Assembly (NCBI GenBank): GCA_023259675.1
Contig: JALRGT010000003.1
Location: 1-64,000, forward strand
Direction: 5' to 3'
DNA: 64,000 bases
Source of the DNA: Flavobacterium sp.
GTDB lineage: Bacteria; Bacteroidota; Bacteroidia; Flavobacteriales; Flavobacteriaceae
A program made the translations under genes and the position numbers. Below the pieces are notes generated by a model. That model saw only the letters and a program-made list of their open reading frames with translations. It was not told where the DNA came from and searched no databases. Numbering within the stretch: the first letter of the stretch is position 1; each line of letters starts with the position of its first letter. Positions 6,919-14,712 of this stretch are shown piece after piece.

Positions 6919-9729
6919 TTAAAAGTCAAATTTCAATCCAAAATTGTAACGTCCTTGGTAATATTCAAGTTGTTGTGTATGCGCTTTTACTCCTTGGTAG
7001 TAACGCAATGGTTGATTTGTAATGTTGTTTGCTTCAGCAAAAAGACGCAAATTTCTTGTAATCTTGAAAGCCGCATTCGCATCTACAAAAAATTGTTTGT
7101 CATAATAACTATCTTCAGAAGCATCAGCACCTAAAACATCGATATAATCTGCTGTAAAATTAGTAGAGACTCTAGCAGAGAAACGTTTGTTTTCCCATGA
7201 CAAAGACCCATTAAACATGTGTGGAGCCGTTCCTGGAAGTGTTACATTTTTTCTTTCATTTCCGTCTTCATCAGCAATTCCTTTCGCTTTTGATTTGGTA
7301 AACGTATAATTCAAATACACTCCGAAACCTTTTAAGAATTTCCCTGGCAAGAAATCCAATTGACGTTGTAAGGCTACTTCAAAACCATATACATCTACCT
7401 TATCTCCATTTTTAGATTGTACAAATTTCCATTCTTCTCCAACAGGGATTGGGTTGATTTGGTTTGGAAAATTAGCAGCAAAATCAGCATTCGAAAATTG
7501 ATTTGTACTGTATTTGTAAACAAAATCATTTAAGTTTTTGTAGAAAGCTCCTCCAGAAATCAATCCTACTGATTTGAAATAATTCTCTACCATCAAATCA
7601 TAGTTATAAGAATACGTTGCTTTCAAGTCAGGATTACCTGCAGAAATTTCTCTATCAGAAGCAACATTGTTTACATAAGGCGCTAAGTCATAATAATTAG
7701 GACGTGCCAATGCTGTAGTAGCCGCTGCTCTTACAATTAAGTTTTCAGTAGCATTATACTTAAACGAAATACCTGGCATCACATTAGTATAGGAGTTATC
7801 ATTACTAATTTTGGTTTCCAATTCAGACTCATCTAACACACGATTTCCGGTGTAATCAATACGCGTATTCTCTACACGGAAACCAAAAATCATCGATAAC
7901 TTATCGTTGAAATCTTGATCCCATCTTACGTAAGCAGCAAAAATATTTTCTTTAGCATTGTAGTTTACTGATAAAAATTCAGATGGTTCACTTTGACCGT
8001 CAAACAATGTCGTATTATTTAAATCCAAACCTCCTAAGAAAGCTGCCGAAGCAAAAGTTCCTCCCACATATTTACTTCCAGGGTTAAAACCATTTCCATC
8101 GAAAGATTGTGCAGGAACAGTAGCCAAAGTAGCCATATCATTGTTTATTGGATCATAAGAAAAGAAGTTGTTATTTCTTGATTTCTCTTTTAATCTCATA
8201 CGAAGACCTGTTCTAATACGTCCTTTTTGGGAAGGAATAATAGAAAATGGAAAACGAATATTAACCTTCGCTCCTAATTCACTTTCATCAGTATCATTAG
8301 TATTTTCGGTAACCGAATCAAATTTGAATTTATCCAAAGCTTCTCCAGTTGTAGTTAACAATGGCAATCTTTCATCAGACAAATCTTGAGTTGCTGCTAC
8401 CCCTTTTTGACGGTATTCTACATAACGCTCACCCGGACGGTATTCTCTTGCTGTTGAATAATTAACTGACCAATCCAAATCCAATTCAGAACTAAGTAAA
8501 TGCTCTCCACGCAAAGCATAGTTTTGCACGCGTTGGTCTTCTAATCTTCTGTTTTTATTACGGTCATTATCAACACCACCTTTAGTTTGGCGTTTTACTC
8601 TAGCAGTATATCCTGTAATACTTTCGCCAGCATAAATTGGTTCGATATTATCATACGTTACTCGGTAGCGATTCTCTCTATCATCTCTCCAGTTGTACAT
8701 GGCATTAGCAAAAATAGTATTGTTGTCATCAAATTTATAATCTAATGCTACAGCTGCACTTCTACGGATACGTTGTACATCGTACAGTCTGATTTCTGCT
8801 TTACTCAAATAATCATTCCCAAATTCGTCTTTTGACCAAACGTTTTCAATATTATCTGAACCGTAATCGTTGTTGTTGTAAGAACCGCTTACTACCATTC
8901 CTAATTTGCTGTCTAAAAAACGATTTCCATAAACCAACCCTGCAGTATAAGAGGCTTTATCGCGTATAGGCAAATAACCTCCAGCTAAAGTAGCCGAAAT
9001 TCTTTCTCTATTTGGAGTAGCTCTAGTTACTAAATTTACCGAACCACCAATGGCATCGGCATCCATATCAGGTGTCAAGGTTTTATTCACCTCGATTGTC
9101 GAAATCATATCCGATGGAATTAAGTCCATTTGTACGTTTCTATTGTCTCCTTCAGCCGATGGAATTCGGTCACCGTTTAAAGTTACAGAGTTCAATGAAG
9201 GTGCTAAACCTCTAATGATGATATTTCTAGCTTCTCCTTGGTCATTTTGCATTGTAATTCCAGGAACTCTTTTCAAAGCATCACCAACATTTGCATCTGG
9301 AAAACGACCTACTTGATCCGAAGAAATTATATTACCTATATTTCTATTTGTTTTTTGTTGATTCAATGCTTTTGCTTGTCCTTTTAAAACATCTCCAACT
9401 ACTACTTCGTTTAATTCCGTTCCTGCAGTTTTAAGATTGAAATTTACTACTGCATTTTTCCCTCCTACAATGGTAACATTATCAACGGCTCGGCTATATC
9501 CAATGTAACTAATTTCAATTTCATAAGAACCTGGAGTTACATTTAAAAATTCATATCTACCATTACTATCTGAAATAGTGTATTTGTTTTGACCCGTAAT
9601 TTGAATCATTGCACCTGGCAAAGGAAATTTATCTGCTGCGTCTAAAATTTTTCCTGAGACAATTCCTTTTTGCGCATATCCCATCAGGGTTACTAAAAAA
9701 AGAAATAGTACTAAATAATTTTTTTTCAT
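6919..9729 (-). CDS. TonB-dependent receptor of the phytase operon
   Basis: Outer-membrane receptor of 936 residues. After a signal peptide (about 1-19) comes a carboxypeptidase-regulatory-like domain (GIVSGKILDAADKFPLPGAMIQITG). A plug domain follows, with ALKRVPGITMQNDQGEARNIIIRG near 152-175, and then a long beta-barrel ending in an aromatic residue (GLKFDF). It has no SusD partner, unlike the carbohydrate importers in this window, and is followed by two phosphatase genes. Uptake of inositol phosphates or another phosphorylated ligand is therefore inferred. A TAGCTTTG -7 box lies 26 bases upstream. No phosphate-regulator box was identified. Confidence 0.9.
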   Translation of the reverse strand: MKKNYLVLFLFLVTLMGYAQKGIVSGKILDAADKFPLPGAMIQITGQNKYTISDSNGRYEFLNVTPGSYEIEISYIGYSRAVDNVTIVGGKNAVVNFNLKTAGTELNEVVVGDVLKGQAKALNQQKTNRNIGNIISSDQVGRFPDANVGDALKRVPGITMQNDQGEARNIIIRGLAPSLNSVTLNGDRIPSAEGDNRNVQMDLIPSDMISTIEVNKTLTPDMDADAIGGSVNLVTRATPNRERISATLAGGYLPIRDKASYTAGLVYGNRFLDSKLGMVVSGSYNNNDYGSDNIENVWSKDEFGNDYLSKAEIRLYDVQRIRRSAAVALDYKFDDNNTIFANAMYNWRDDRENRYRVTYDNIEPIYAGESITGYTARVKRQTKGGVDNDRNKNRRLEDQRVQNYALRGEHLLSSELDLDWSVNYSTAREYRPGERYVEYRQKGVAATQDLSDERLPLLTTTGEALDKFKFDSVTENTNDTDESELGAKVNIRFPFSIIPSQKGRIRTGLRMRLKEKSRNNNFFSYDPINNDMATLATVPAQSFDGNGFNPGSKYVGGTFASAAFLGGLDLNNTTLFDGQSEPSEFLSVNYNAKENIFAAYVRWDQDFNDKLSMIFGFRVENTRIDYTGNRVLDESELETKISNDNSYTNVMPGISFKYNATENLIVRAAATTALARPNYYDLAPYVNNVASDREISAGNPDLKATYSYNYDLMVENYFKSVGLISGGAFYKNLNDFVYKYSTNQFSNADFAANFPNQINPIPVGEEWKFVQSKNGDKVDVYGFEVALQRQLDFLPGKFLKGFGVYLNYTFTKSKAKGIADEDGNERKNVTLPGTAPHMFNGSLSWENKRFSARVSTNFTADYIDVLGADASEDSYYDKQFFVDANAAFKITRNLRLFAEANNITNQPLRYYQGVKAHTQQLEYYQGRYNFGLKFDF

Positions 9730-9754
9730 CGTTGTTTTAATTTAATTTTTGATG

Positions 9755-9762
9755 CAAAGCTA
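9755..9762 (-). promoter_or_regulatory. -7 box of the phytase operon
   Basis: TAGCTTTG on the minus strand is an exact TAnnTTTG match 26 bases before the receptor start codon. A -33 element is not clear; a GTTT lies about 20 bases upstream of the box. Confidence 0.55.
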
Positions 9763-9920
9763 GATTCAACATGTAAATCTAAACTGACTAAAAAAACAAC
9801 TTATTGTTACCAATCGGACCTTTTTAAACAGAACTCTTAACCTTACTTTAATATCTATTTTTAGGATAAAACTTAATTAATAGAAGTATCAGATTTTAAA
9901 TTTTGTCATCTTCAGACACA

Positions 9921-9952
9921 AAAAAAGCGCTGTTCATGACAAACAGCGCTTT
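9921..9952 (-). terminator. Terminator of the PH-domain gene
   Basis: The stem AAAGCGCTGTT / AACAGCGCTTT has a short loop and is followed by a T7 run on the minus strand. It lies about 25 bases after the stop codon of the PH-domain gene. Confidence 0.9.
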
Positions 9953-9975
9953 ACTTGCATCTAATCCTGAAAATA

Positions 9976-10683
9976 CTACATATAACTCAAAATTTCTTTT
10001 TTTAGAGCATCGTATTCTCCCTGCAAAATCAATCCGTTATCAAGTAGTTTCTTGTAGTTCTGTAATTTTTCGAACAGTTCGTCCTGCGATAATTCACTCA
10101 ACAATTTATCTTTAGAAGTGGATACTTCTTGGTAAGATTGCTGCTCAAAATTTGAATTAGTATTTGCAACAGGCATTATTTCGGCATAATTGGTCACTTC
10201 TTCCGTTTCCATTTCTTCAACGATTTCTTCTTGAGCAATTGATTCTGCGATAACTGTTTCATCTACGATTGCAGTCGTAACAATTCCCGTTTTCAAAATA
10301 TCGATTTGTTCCTTGGCAAAAGTATACATCTTTCTGGCCTGTGTTTTCGGAATATAGTCGATGGAAACTTGCATATCGGTTTTGGTCGAAAAAGAAAAAA
10401 CAGATCCCAATATATTTTCTTTCACAAAAACCGCTTCAATATCATCCCAAGTATAATCGGTAAAATCCATGGAAAGCCCCAAATTTTTAGGTTGGCAGAT
10501 GATGATTCTTTTGTTGGTCATTACGATACTGTCCGGAAAAACAGTCAGTGCCGGTTTTTTTTGTACGCCAATGTATCCAATCTCCTCATTCTTCATCAAA
10601 AGATCACGCAACTTTGAAGTGATTTTATCTATGGCTTTAGGATCTTGTTCCTCGTTTAAAAACTTTTTAATTTGATCTTTCAT
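9976..10683 (-). CDS. Bacterial PH-domain protein with SHOCT tail
   Basis: A soluble protein of 235 residues. Residues of about 20-130 fit a bacterial pleckstrin-homology domain: beta strands such as ALTVFPDSIVMTNKRIIICQPK, then DFTDYTWDDIEAVFVKENILGSVFSF. An acidic linker of about 150-190 follows. The C-terminal 35 residues (LSQDELFEKLQNYKKLLDNGLILQGEYDALKKEIL) form a SHOCT domain, a short helical motif often found at protein ends. No enzymatic motif is visible and the function is unknown. The gene is alone, with its own TACTTTTG -7 box upstream and a strong terminator downstream. Confidence 0.85.
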   Translation of the reverse strand: MKDQIKKFLNEEQDPKAIDKITSKLRDLLMKNEEIGYIGVQKKPALTVFPDSIVMTNKRIIICQPKNLGLSMDFTDYTWDDIEAVFVKENILGSVFSFSTKTDMQVSIDYIPKTQARKMYTFAKEQIDILKTGIVTTAIVDETVIAESIAQEEIVEEMETEEVTNYAEIMPVANTNSNFEQQSYQEVSTSKDKLLSELSQDELFEKLQNYKKLLDNGLILQGEYDALKKEILSYM

Positions 10684-10733
10684 TATGTGTTGGATTAAAG
10701 CTTTAATTTAAAATACCCGTCTGATTTTCACGG

Positions 10734-10741
10734 CAAAAGTA
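10734..10741 (-). promoter_or_regulatory. -7 box of the PH-domain gene
   Basis: TACTTTTG on the minus strand is an exact TAnnTTTG match 50 bases before the start codon. The -33 region overlaps the 3' end of the YjbR-like gene and shows no clear TTTG at the expected distance. Confidence 0.5.
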
Positions 10742-10745
10742 ATAC

Positions 10746-11117
10746 CTAATTTGGCAATTCCGTGATTTCGTTTTGCTGTTTTTTAGTTAAACTTTTAAAA
10801 ACCAATTCATACGAATGATCTATCCATTCTTTGATAAGATTATCCGGAACCGATTGATTTATGGCAACGGTATTCCAATGAATTTTGCTCATGTGAAACC
10901 CGGGTTTGACATCGTCGTATTGGGCACGCAATTCCTGTGCACGCTCCGGATCGCATTTTAAATTAACCGAAGGCGTTCCCTTTTCCCATTGCCGTAATGA
11001 CGACAGTGCAAACATTTTTCCTCCGACTTTAAACACCAACGTATCTTGGTCAAAAGGAAAATGTTCGGTCACCCCTTTTTTAGAAATACAATATTCGTAG
11101 TACGTTTCTAAGTTCAT
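10746..11117 (-). CDS. MmcQ/YjbR family protein
   Basis: A 123-residue protein of the YjbR/MmcQ family, which adopts a CyaY-like fold and is sometimes described as DNA-binding. Typical features are the N-terminal YYEYCISKKGVTEHFPFDQDTLVFKVGGKMFAL segment, the SVNLKCDPERAQELRAQYDDVKPGFHMSKIHWNTV core and the C-terminal LIKEWIDHSYELV helix. Its start overlaps the stop of the DUF4260 gene by four bases (ATGA), so the two are translationally coupled. No specific cellular role can be read from the sequence. Confidence 0.88.
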   Translation of the reverse strand: MNLETYYEYCISKKGVTEHFPFDQDTLVFKVGGKMFALSSLRQWEKGTPSVNLKCDPERAQELRAQYDDVKPGFHMSKIHWNTVAINQSVPDNLIKEWIDHSYELVFKSLTKKQQNEITELPN

Positions 11118-11476
11118 TTTATGCTTGTTTTTCCAATTTCTCCCAAATGGGTATACTTAAATCCTTTTTCGTATTTCAATCCATAGCCAAACATTCGATC
11201 CATCGAAGCATGAGCCAATAAAATAACACCCATAAGTTGAAGAACCGAATTGGACAAATAAATTCCCAAAAGATAAACGGCGATGGCAAGTCCCCGATGA
11301 TGAAACAAGTTATACAAAAAAGCGCCTGTTTTGTTGTTTACGGCATACCCAATCATCGAAAAATCGGGTGCAAGTAGCAAAACTAAAAACCACCACCAAG
11401 CATAATTGAGTTGGCTAAAAAGAAATATCCCCAAAAGGAACAATCCCAATTCTTCTAATTGAATGATTTTTTTCAT
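11114..11476 (-). CDS. DUF4260 family membrane protein
   Basis: A 120-residue membrane protein with three or four hydrophobic segments (LGLFLLGIFLF, WWWFLVLLLAPDFSMIGYAV, LAIAVYLLGIYLSN, LMGVILLAHASMDRMFGYGLKY). The APDFSMIGY, FHHRGLAIAVY and HASMDRMFGYGLKY motifs are characteristic of DUF4260, a family of unknown function. It overlaps both neighbours by four bases, so it sits in the middle of a translationally coupled trio with the cyclase-family and YjbR-like genes. Nothing visible ties the three to one pathway. Confidence 0.87.
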   Translation of the reverse strand: MKKIIQLEELGLFLLGIFLFSQLNYAWWWFLVLLLAPDFSMIGYAVNNKTGAFLYNLFHHRGLAIAVYLLGIYLSNSVLQLMGVILLAHASMDRMFGYGLKYEKGFKYTHLGEIGKTSIK

Positions 11477-12243
11477 TGAATTGCATATAAAACCGGTTTG
11501 CTCGGACTCGCATCGTTTTCGAAGGAAGCGATTTGTAGATTCAATAAATAACTACCGTCCGGAACGTCGTCAGCTACAAAAACCATCTCGGTAATCGTAC
11601 TGTTTAATCGCGAATCGTTATTGAGATGATTCACATCGGTTACGTTCCAAAACGCCTTGTGTGCCAATAATTTTCCTTCATCGTGCTCTTTATCGACACT
11701 GGGCAAATCAATCAATAGATGTTGAATTCCGCTTTCGCGAATGAAACGTGCTGCGGCTTCAGACAAATAGGGCGGATTGGTGTGCGAATATTTTTTATGT
11801 TTTTTAGCCGCTAAATTAGGAAGTGTGCGAATGATTAAGGCTTCTTTTGGGCTACCAAGCTTCAATGTCACATCGAGCGCAATCGAGATTTTGTCTAAAG
11901 TAATCACCAAATCGCCATTCTGCAGTTCTGGTTCGACTGAAATCAGTTCAGCCAAAAAAAAGAACTGTTTCAGACATTGATTAATGCTGTAAAATTCTTT
12001 GGTGATATGTCCTAAACACTCGGTGTGTGTCCCATGAGCGTGCGGATTAAAAACGATAGTATTAAAATTAGTCGCAGATTTCCCTTCAGAAACCTTACCA
12101 ATCCAATCTCCAAAAACTACCGGTTCAATTTGAGGTTTATCGAGATACCACGCAATCGGATTTTCATTGGTATTGCTTAATGGAATCGAAATATCGATGG
12201 GTTGTGATAAATCGACTTGAAAGTTGTTTATTGTTGCTATCAT
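11473..12243 (-). CDS. Cyclase family (kynurenine formamidase-like) metal hydrolase
   Basis: A predicted metal-dependent amidohydrolase of the cyclase/kynurenine formamidase superfamily, 256 residues from the chosen start. The metal-binding motif is HAHGTHTECLGHI, a variant of HxGTHxDxPxH in which Glu-Cys replaces the usual Asp-x-Pro. The C-terminal FVADDVPDGSYLLNLQIASFENDASPSKPVLY is typical of the family. The ORF opens seven codons upstream (MPFVVKT), but MIATINNF is the better start. The upstream codons fall in a dispersed intergenic repeat. The gene is the first of a three-gene overlapping operon. The true substrate cannot be told from the sequence. Confidence 0.82.
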   Translation of the reverse strand: MIATINNFQVDLSQPIDISIPLSNTNENPIAWYLDKPQIEPVVFGDWIGKVSEGKSATNFNTIVFNPHAHGTHTECLGHITKEFYSINQCLKQFFFLAELISVEPELQNGDLVITLDKISIALDVTLKLGSPKEALIIRTLPNLAAKKHKKYSHTNPPYLSEAAARFIRESGIQHLLIDLPSVDKEHDEGKLLAHKAFWNVTDVNHLNNDSRLNSTITEMVFVADDVPDGSYLLNLQIASFENDASPSKPVLYAIQ

Positions 12244-12245
12244 AG

Positions 12246-12331
12246 TTTTTACCACAAAGGGCACGAAGTTTTACGCTAAGTTCACAAAGCTTTGTGGTCA
12301 TTGCGCCTTCTTTGTGTTCTTTGCGGTTAAA
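12246..12331. repeat. Dispersed AACCGCAAAGAACACAAAG-type repeat
   Basis: The gap between the cyclase gene and hemW is almost filled by short reiterations of the form (a)CACAAAG/CGCAAAG and their complements (accacaaagggcacgaag ... ttctttgtgttctttgcggtt). Such low-complexity intergenic repeats are common in flavobacteria. No promoter or gene is recognised in it. Confidence 0.55.
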
Positions 12332-12333
12332 CA

Positions 12334-13503
12334 TTACACCAAATTTAAGTAAAACAAATCACTTGCAATTCCATCCGTCAAAAACTTTCCTTTTGGAGTA
12401 GTTTTCAGAATCTTCTCGATACGATTCCGCCCAAAAACGGAATCACTCGAAGTGACGATTTCCAATACATCATTTTGAATGTGTTTTTCACTTTGTTTAT
12501 TGAGATATCCCAAATATCCTGGACCAAATTCGGCAGCAATTCGATCTAGTGAAACACCCCAAATCGTTCGCAAACCCGTCATGATATATTCATTGTATCG
12601 GTCGGCAACAGTGAGTATTTCGACTTCATTTGGAATTTTATCTTCTTGAATTGATTTTATATAATGGGTATTATTGGCGATGTTCCAACTACGGGAAATC
12701 CCATCATAACTATGTGCCGAAGGACCAATACCGATGTATTTTTTACCCAACCAATACGCCGAATTGTTCTTGGAGAAATAGTTTTCTTTTCCAAAATTGG
12801 ACAACTCATAATGAATGAATCCGTTTTTCTCTAAGGTTTCCACCAAAATAGCAAAATGTTCCTGAGCCACTTCGTCTTTTGGTGCGGCTATTTTCCCGGC
12901 TTGAATGAGTTTGTTCAAAGCCGTTTTGGGTTCAACCGTTAAGGCATAACTCGAAATATGCGGTACACCAAAGGACAAAGCGGTTTCAATATTTTGTCGC
13001 CATTTTTTATTACCCATTCCTGGAATTCCATAGATTAAATCAATGGAAATATTTTCAAAATACTGAGTCGCTTCTTGCAAACTTTTTTGGGCTTCCGCCG
13101 AATTATGTGCTCGATTCATCATCATCAAATCTTCTTCAAAAAAAGATTGGATTCCGATGGATAAGCGGTTGATTGGCGTATTTGACAATTCGATAATTCG
13201 TTCGCTCGATAAATCATCCGGATTGGCTTCGAGAGTAATTTCTGGGTTTTCTACAACTTTATAGTTTTCATAAACTGCATCAATCAATAATTTTATTTCT
13301 TCCGTTGACAATACACTTGGGGTACCTCCACCAAAATAAATGGTTTCAATCGTTTCATTGGCAAACTCACTTTTGCGCATTTGGATTTCTTTGGCCAAAG
13401 CCAAAACCATTTCCTCTTTCTTTTTCATTGAAGTCGAAAAATGAAAGTCGCAGTAATGACAAGCTTGCTTGCAAAAAGGAATATGGATGTAGATGCCGCT
13501 CAT
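12334..13503 (-). CDS. hemW: Radical SAM heme chaperone HemW
   Basis: Radical SAM protein of the HemW family, a heme-binding relative of the oxygen-independent coproporphyrinogen oxidase HemN. It has 389 residues. The iron-sulfur motif is FCKQACHYC (Cys11, Cys15, Cys18), followed by GGGTPS near 59 and LSIGIQSF near 166. HemW proteins keep CxxxCxxC but lack the fourth HemN cysteine, as here, where Asp-Phe follows. The C-terminal HemN-type domain ends ILKTTPKGKFLTDGIASDLF. Residues 350-364 (VTSSDSVFGRNRIEK) are encoded by an in-frame copy of the intergenic hairpin repeat family, which appears inserted just before the last conserved segment. The reading frame stays open. Confidence 0.93.
   Translation of the reverse strand: MSGIYIHIPFCKQACHYCDFHFSTSMKKKEEMVLALAKEIQMRKSEFANETIETIYFGGGTPSVLSTEEIKLLIDAVYENYKVVENPEITLEANPDDLSSERIIELSNTPINRLSIGIQSFFEEDLMMMNRAHNSAEAQKSLQEATQYFENISIDLIYGIPGMGNKKWRQNIETALSFGVPHISSYALTVEPKTALNKLIQAGKIAAPKDEVAQEHFAILVETLEKNGFIHYELSNFGKENYFSKNNSAYWLGKKYIGIGPSAHSYDGISRSWNIANNTHYIKSIQEDKIPNEVEILTVADRYNEYIMTGLRTIWGVSLDRIAAEFGPGYLGYLNKQSEKHIQNDVLEIVTSSDSVFGRNRIEKILKTTPKGKFLTDGIASDLFYLNLV
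12412..12457 (-). repeat. Hairpin repeat unit inside hemW
   Basis: On the minus strand this reads cgtcacttcgagt, then the perfect stem GATTCCG/CGGAATC with loop tttttggg, then gtatcgagaag. Both ends match the intergenic units at 247 and 4466. It lies wholly within the hemW coding sequence and is read in frame. The bases flanking it encode typical HemW C-terminal residues. Confidence 0.85.
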
Positions 13504-13630
13504 TTTAAGATGGATTACTGTCTTGATTTATTCTTGAATGCGAATATCATTAAATTTTGAGACAGTTTCTTAATTTAACTCCATAACTTTTCGGAAACAG
13601 CGGTTTTGAAATAGTAGTCGTACAACTCTT

Positions 13631-14662
13631 TTACTTCCCAATAAACACCTTTTTTTGAAATTTATCCATTGGAAACAAAGTAGAAGTTGGTTCAATGGAA
13701 GGCCATTGATCAGTTGTCATGTATAGCGGTTTTATATTCAACAGTGATTTACCTTCTGCCGAACGGGTATAAGCATGATAAACGATATAAGTAGTGTTGT
13801 TTTCTTCAAAAAAACCGTTATGACCACGTCCAGGTTCTTGTTCGTCCCCAGCTAAAAAAAGCGAATAATGATCTTCGACCCAACTTTCTCCTTCTTTATT
13901 CAAATAAGGTCCTTCAACAGTTTTTGATCTCCCCATAACGATTTGATAATTACTGTCATTCCCCTTACAACAAATCCCTCTTGAAGCAAAAATATAATAA
14001 TACTCAGGTCCTTTAATTAGAAAAACACCTTCGCCTAAATGGGACGTCAACTTTATCAATTGCGGATTTTTTTCATCCAACAACTTTCCGGTTTTGGAGT
14101 TTAACTCAACTAATCTTAATCCTTGCTGATAGGAACCGTACAAAAGCCAAACACGTCCGTCACTGTTTACAAAGACATTGGGATCGATAACATTGACACC
14201 TTCACCTCCATTTTTGAAACTAATCACTTGTCCATGATCTTCCCATTTATAGTCTGGGTTGTTTTTGTCTAAAGTAACATTGGTAGCATAGCCGATACTG
14301 GAATTAAAATTCATCCAAGCTGAAACGGAATAATACATATGGTATTTTCCGTTTCTAAAATGAATATCCGGAGCCCAAAGGACACCTTTTTGTTCCGGTA
14401 TATCCTTTTTCCACCAATCTAAAACTGCTCCTTTTGGAAAAACTCCTTTATCATTTTTCCAAGTAATTTTGTCCGTAGATTTTTTAGCAGCAATTCCGGT
14501 TCCAAAAACATAATAGGAATCTCCGGCTTTTATCATAACTGGATCATGTACTCTCAAATCGCCTTTCAAACCATTATTTTCATAATCTTCTTTAGCAACT
14601 TCTTGCGACCAAATTGTTATTGAAAACAAAAAAATTAGTGCTGTAAAATAATTAGTTTTCAT
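13631..14662 (-). CDS. GH43 arabinanase-like glycosidase
   Basis: Exported five-bladed beta-propeller glycosidase of family GH43, most like endo-1,5-alpha-L-arabinanases. A signal peptide covers about residues 1-19. The GH43 acidic triad is visible: Asp40 (VHDPVM, general base), Asp160 (VIDPNVF, pKa modulator) and Glu211 (LGEGVF, acid). APDIHFRNGKYHMYYS (98-113) is also a family hallmark. It would trim arabinan side chains of pectin. It is the last gene of the five-gene leftward operon driven from 21.7 kb, 50 bases after the CE-GH43 fusion gene. Its subfamily and endo or exo mode are not resolved. Confidence 0.87.
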   Translation of the reverse strand: MKTNYFTALIFLFSITIWSQEVAKEDYENNGLKGDLRVHDPVMIKAGDSYYVFGTGIAAKKSTDKITWKNDKGVFPKGAVLDWWKKDIPEQKGVLWAPDIHFRNGKYHMYYSVSAWMNFNSSIGYATNVTLDKNNPDYKWEDHGQVISFKNGGEGVNVIDPNVFVNSDGRVWLLYGSYQQGLRLVELNSKTGKLLDEKNPQLIKLTSHLGEGVFLIKGPEYYYIFASRGICCKGNDSNYQIVMGRSKTVEGPYLNKEGESWVEDHYSLFLAGDEQEPGRGHNGFFEENNTTYIVYHAYTRSAEGKSLLNIKPLYMTTDQWPSIEPTSTLFPMDKFQKKVFIGK

Positions 14663-14712
14663 CGCCTTTAGAATTTTAAATTAAAAATGGTATTTTAAAA
14701 ATTTCGGAATAG

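Noticed and set aside
13504-13630. Terminator between the GH43 gene and hemW
   Set aside because: A 7-base stem ACTGTCT/AGACAGT exists but has a loop of over 30 bases and no T run after it.
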